Assembly: GCA_937905915.1 (NCBI GenBank)
Contig: CALCVR010000200.1
Span: 1 to 11,710 of the forward strand
Reading direction: 5' to 3'
Origin: an uncultured Eubacteriaceae bacterium
Lineage (GTDB): Bacteria; Bacillota; Clostridia; Oscillospirales; Acutalibacteraceae
DNA length: 11,710 nt
Position numbers and translations under genes: made by a program. A model generated the notes under the pieces. The model was not told the origin of the DNA, searched no databases, and saw nothing but the letters and a program-made list of their open reading frames with translations. Shown piece by piece: positions 8,776-11,710 of the stretch. Each line of letters opens with the position of its first letter. The stretch's first letter is position 1.

Positions 8776-9740
8776 ATGACCAGCGCCAAAAGCAACAAGA
8801 TACAACTTTTAAGAGGCCTTGCAATTATTGCCGTGGTATTTATCCATAATACGCCTGATGGATTGGCGCAGGTTTTTTGCAGACCATTTTTAAATTTTGC
8901 CGTTGGGCTGTTTCTATTTCTAAGCGGAATGCTCTCCAATGTGAACCATTGGAACCCACGAAAAAGAATTATAAAAGTAGCCGTCCCCTATGTGCTTTGG
9001 ACTTTTATTTATACGGCTCTATACAATATAGCCACGCCCTCGGCGCTTCCTGTCCTCTTCGTTAAGAAGCTGATGACAGGCGGCGCTGCGGCTATTATGT
9101 ACTATATCTTTGTCTATTGTGAGTTTACCTTGCTCATCCCTTTGATTGACAGGCTTGCAAGATCAAAGTATAAATATTTTGGTTTACTTATCTCTCCCAT
9201 CGAAATGATATGCATGAGATTGATCCCTTTGGTTTTGGGATACGAACTAAATACCTATATTAAAGTCATCCTGCGCCTCTCCTGCTTGAGTTGGTTTACC
9301 TTTTTCTATCTTGGCTATTTATTAGGCAATCATATAATACAAATCAAAATTCCAACCAAAAGGCTGGTTGGTTTATGGGCAATGGCCATTGTTTTACAGA
9401 TGGCCGAAGGCTATTGGTATTTATCCATGGGCGAAGCAAACTGTGGTACCCAAACAAAGCTTAGTTGTATTTTAACAGGAGTCCCTTTGTTATCATGGCA
9501 TACCGTTTTGTCAGTTCTGAAAAAGAGTATCATTTAAAATTTTTAAAACGATTGGGCGATTGTTCCTTTGGCATTTATTTTTCTCATTTGGCTATTATGG
9601 CCATCCTAGAAAAAATCCCATATTATTCTCAGTATGTGTTTTATCCGTTAAATGGCGTTATTGCAGTCCTGGTCAGTTTTGCCTTTGTGTTAGCCGGTGG
9701 AAAAATACTTGGGAAATTTGGAAAATACCTAGCTCTATAA
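8776..9740 (+). pseudogene. Membrane acyltransferase (acyltransferase 3 family), frameshifted
   Basis: Multi-pass membrane protein of the acyltransferase 3 type (the OafA/WecH-like superfamily), which typically O-acetylates cell-surface sugars or lipids; the substrate here is unknown. The start is ATG 8776 with AGGA at 8763-8766. The N-terminus IQLLRGLAIIAVVFIHN contains the family Arg (R13) and catalytic-type His (H24). Several hydrophobic segments follow. After about residue 237 (CCT at 9484) the frame goes wrong and stops at 9535-9537, leaving 253 residues. The missing end (PFVIMAYRF through LGDCSFGIYFSHLAIMAIL, the conserved last part) lies in the -1 frame and ends at 9740. One missing base in the CCCTTT run explains it; restoration gives 321 residues, normal for the family. 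The gene is visibly more AT-rich than its neighbours, suggesting horizontal acquisition. Confidence 0.8.
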
Positions 9741-9792
9741 CGATATAAATTCTGTGTCCTAGCGCGTTTCTCCATCAACCAATTGAAAGTTT

Positions 9793-9840
9793 ACAAAGAG
9801 AAGGCCGGTGTGGTTACAACCGCACCGGCCTTCTCTTTGT
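9793..9840. terminator. Bidirectional terminator between acyltransferase and aspS
   Basis: An 18-bp perfect stem (9793-9810 with 9823-9840, ACAAAGAGAAGGCCGGTG and its complement) is extended by four more pairs including one wobble to a TACA loop. The A-rich outer left arm and T-rich outer right arm give a T-rich end in both directions, suiting the two convergent genes that end at 9740 and 9860. Confidence 0.9.
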
Positions 9841-9859
9841 CCTCTATAGGTTTTAAGAA

Positions 9860-11650
9860 TCATTCCTTATTCTCTTGGGAATGAACGATATCCAAGCCCA
9901 GTTCATCCAGCTGCTGCTGGTCTACCACCGATGGGCAGCCGGTCATCAGCTCACGGGCATTCTGTACCTTGGGGAAGGGGATGACTTCCCGGATGGAATC
10001 GGCCTTGGCCATGAGCATTACCAGGCGGTCCAGTCCGATGCCCAATCCACCGTGAGGCGGGGCGCCGTAACGGAAGGCTCCCACCAAGAAGCCGAATTTT
10101 GTTTGGATCTCTTCGTCGCTAAGCCCCAGGGCATTGAACATCCGATCCTGAAGTTCTGGATCGGTAATACGGATGGAACCGCTGGACAGTTCCACGCCGT
10201 TGAGAACCAGGTCGTATGCCTTGGCCCGCACCGCGCCCGGATCAGAATCCAAAAGCGGGATACACTCGTCCATGGGGGCGGTAAAGGGATGGTGCATAGC
10301 TACCCAGGTCTCGGTTTCCTCGTCCCACTCGAAGAAGGGGAATTCGGTGATCCAGAGGAAATTATACCCATCCGGGATGATGTCCAGTTTGCGGGCCACC
10401 TCCAGACGGAGCGCACCCAATACCGGCAATGTCACACGGTTCTTGTCAGCAATAATCAGGACGGCGTCTCCCTTCTCGGCTCCCAAGCGAGCCAGGAGAG
10501 CATCCATCTCCTTCGAGGAGAAAAACTTTCCAAAGGAACTGGCGGGCTTATCCTCCACCCAGCGCACCCAGGCCATCCCCTTGGCGCCGATGCCGCGGAC
10601 AAATTCAGTCAACTTATCCATTTCCTTGCGGGAAAGGGTACCGGCAGCTCCCTTTGCCACAATGCCTCGGACGCTGCCGCCGTTTTGGATGGCCGAGGTA
10701 AAGACGCCGAACCCGCAGTCCTTTACCAGACCGCTTACATCGGTGATTTCCATACCAAAGCGTGTATCCGGCTTATCGGAACCAAAGCGGTTCATAGCCT
10801 CGGCATAGGTCATGCGGGGCAGGGGCAGGGGAATGTCCACACCCAGCACCTTCTGGAACAGGGTGGCGACGTACTGCTCGCCCAGCTTTAAAATATCCTC
10901 CATATTGACAAAGGACATCTCCAAATCGATCTGGGTAAATTCTGGCTGGCGGTCGGCCCGCAGATCCTCGTCCCGGAAACAGCGGGCCAGCTGCATATAC
11001 CGGTCGCATCCCGACACCATCAGCAATTGCTTATACATCTGAGGCGACTGGGGAAGGGCGTAGAACTCCCCATTGTGCAGGCGGCTGGGTACCAGAAAAT
11101 CCCGGGCGCCTTCCGGGGTGGAGCGGATGAGCATAGGGGTTTCCAGCTCCAAAAAGCCCTGGGAATCAAAGAAATCCCGGGTCACCTTCATAACCTGGTG
11201 CTTGAGGCGCAGATTATGCTGCAAAGAAGGACGGCGAAGATCCAGATAACGGTATTTTAAACGCAGTTCCTCCCGGGCATTGCAATCGTCGGTAATCTCA
11301 AAAGGAGGCGTTTCCGCTACCGATAGGATGCGAAGTTCTGTGACGGCCACCTCCACCTTGCCGGTGGGGATCTCATTGTTGACAGCCGAACGCATACGTA
11401 CTTCTCCTACAGCCGCCACCACGTATTCCGAACGAAGGGTGGTGGCCTTTTGGAACACCTCCCGGTCGGTGTTGTCGTCAAACGCCAATTGGACGATACC
11501 GGTGCGGTCCCTTAAATCCACAAAAACCAAACCGCCTAAATCCCGCTGGCGCTGCACCCATCCACAGACGGTGACGGTTTTTCCAATATGGCTTTCCCGT
11601 GCATCCCCGCAGTAAAGGGTGCGGGAAAGGCCCTGCATTGTCTCTGCCAT
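9860..11650 (-). CDS. aspS: Aspartyl-tRNA synthetase
   Basis: Class IIb synthetase that charges tRNA-Asp with aspartate in the cytoplasm. The start is ATG 11650 with GGGAGG nine bases upstream. The 596 residues are the bacterial norm, including the GAD insertion domain. The N-terminal OB-fold anticodon-binding domain covers about 15-110 (CGWVQRQRDLGGLVFVDLRD). Motif 1 lies around FLELETPMLIRSTPEGARDF. Motif 2 is CFRDEDLRADRQPEFTQIDLE, preceded by QSPQMYKQ. Motif 3 is GGLGIGLDRLVMLM near the C-terminus. Leu38, in the RDLGG loop, is the residue more often seen in discriminating AspRS (His is common in Asp/Asn non-discriminating forms); this is suggestive only. The start codon overlaps the stop of the upstream gene by one base, so the two are translationally coupled. 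Confidence 0.98.
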   Translation of the reverse strand: MAETMQGLSRTLYCGDARESHIGKTVTVCGWVQRQRDLGGLVFVDLRDRTGIVQLAFDDNTDREVFQKATTLRSEYVVAAVGEVRMRSAVNNEIPTGKVEVAVTELRILSVAETPPFEITDDCNAREELRLKYRYLDLRRPSLQHNLRLKHQVMKVTRDFFDSQGFLELETPMLIRSTPEGARDFLVPSRLHNGEFYALPQSPQMYKQLLMVSGCDRYMQLARCFRDEDLRADRQPEFTQIDLEMSFVNMEDILKLGEQYVATLFQKVLGVDIPLPLPRMTYAEAMNRFGSDKPDTRFGMEITDVSGLVKDCGFGVFTSAIQNGGSVRGIVAKGAAGTLSRKEMDKLTEFVRGIGAKGMAWVRWVEDKPASSFGKFFSSKEMDALLARLGAEKGDAVLIIADKNRVTLPVLGALRLEVARKLDIIPDGYNFLWITEFPFFEWDEETETWVAMHHPFTAPMDECIPLLDSDPGAVRAKAYDLVLNGVELSSGSIRITDPELQDRMFNALGLSDEEIQTKFGFLVGAFRYGAPPHGGLGIGLDRLVMLMAKADSIREVIPFPKVQNARELMTGCPSVVDQQQLDELGLDIVHSQENKE

Positions 11651-11710
11651 TATTTTGTTCCTCCCTGTTCCATCTCTCCTGCCGCTAAGACCACCTGATC
11701 CAACTGGGCG
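11650..11710 (-). CDS. hisS: 3' end of upstream gene, probably histidyl-tRNA synthetase
   Basis: Only the last 19 residues are in the window (AQLDQVVLAAGEMEQGGTK), ending at TAA 11652-11650, whose final A is the first base of the aspS ATG. The peptide is too short to identify by itself. The call rests on the hisS-aspS order common in Firmicutes and on the tight coupling. Confidence 0.5.
   Translation of the reverse strand, partial: AQLDQVVLAAGEMEQGGTK

Noticed and set aside
8700..8850. Small open frame starting ATG 8700 and overlapping the acyltransferase start
   Set aside because: No ribosome binding site, no similarity, and it runs into the other frame of a recognisable gene.
9875..10891. 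338-codon open frame antisense to aspS
   Set aside because: It mirrors highly conserved aspS codons, has no protein-family features and overlaps an intact essential gene.

Overview
The window reads as chromosomal core DNA from a low- to mid-GC Firmicute of the class Clostridia, possibly the Oscillospiraceae/Ruminococcaceae side. The basis is the hrcA-grpE-dnaK-dnaJ order controlled by a perfect CIRCE operator, the DnaK and LepA protein types, strong AGGAGG-type ribosome binding sites and frequent TTG starts. The genus cannot be fixed from the sequence alone.

Layout, left to right. (1) Minus strand, 70-1877: lepA (elongation factor 4), with a one-base deletion near 370-371 that throws its C-terminal domain out of frame. 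(2) 1878-2316: divergent control region holding a lepA extended -10 promoter, a multi-hairpin repeat, a consensus-like hrcA promoter and the CIRCE operator. (3) Plus strand, 2317-7503: the class I heat-shock cluster hrcA, grpE, dnaK, dnaJ. HrcA represses the cluster through CIRCE; DnaK, DnaJ and GrpE form the Hsp70 folding machine. A 376-base spacer between dnaK and dnaJ carries a second full copy of the repeat. A terminator follows dnaJ. (4) Plus strand, 7631-8587: an EamA/DMT-family transporter. (5) Plus strand, 8776-9740: an AT-rich membrane acyltransferase gene with its own extended -10 promoter, broken by a one-base deletion near 9484-9488. (6) A 22-bp-stem bidirectional terminator separates it from the convergent minus-strand aspS (aspartyl-tRNA synthetase, 9860-11650). 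aspS is start/stop coupled to the last codons of an upstream gene that is probably hisS.

The most interesting signal lies outside the genes. Three same-orientation copies of an approximately 168-nt non-coding element (3-70 partial, 1988-2168, 5970-6138) share sequence and a hairpin architecture. Their terminal hairpins show compensatory base changes and mirror-image loops (AGT at the left end, ACT at the right). In two of the three copies a terminal hairpin sits directly against a stop codon (lepA, dnaK). This looks like a REP/BIME- or MITE-like repeat family that I do not recognise. I see no CRISPR array, tRNA, rRNA, phage or transposase gene in the window.
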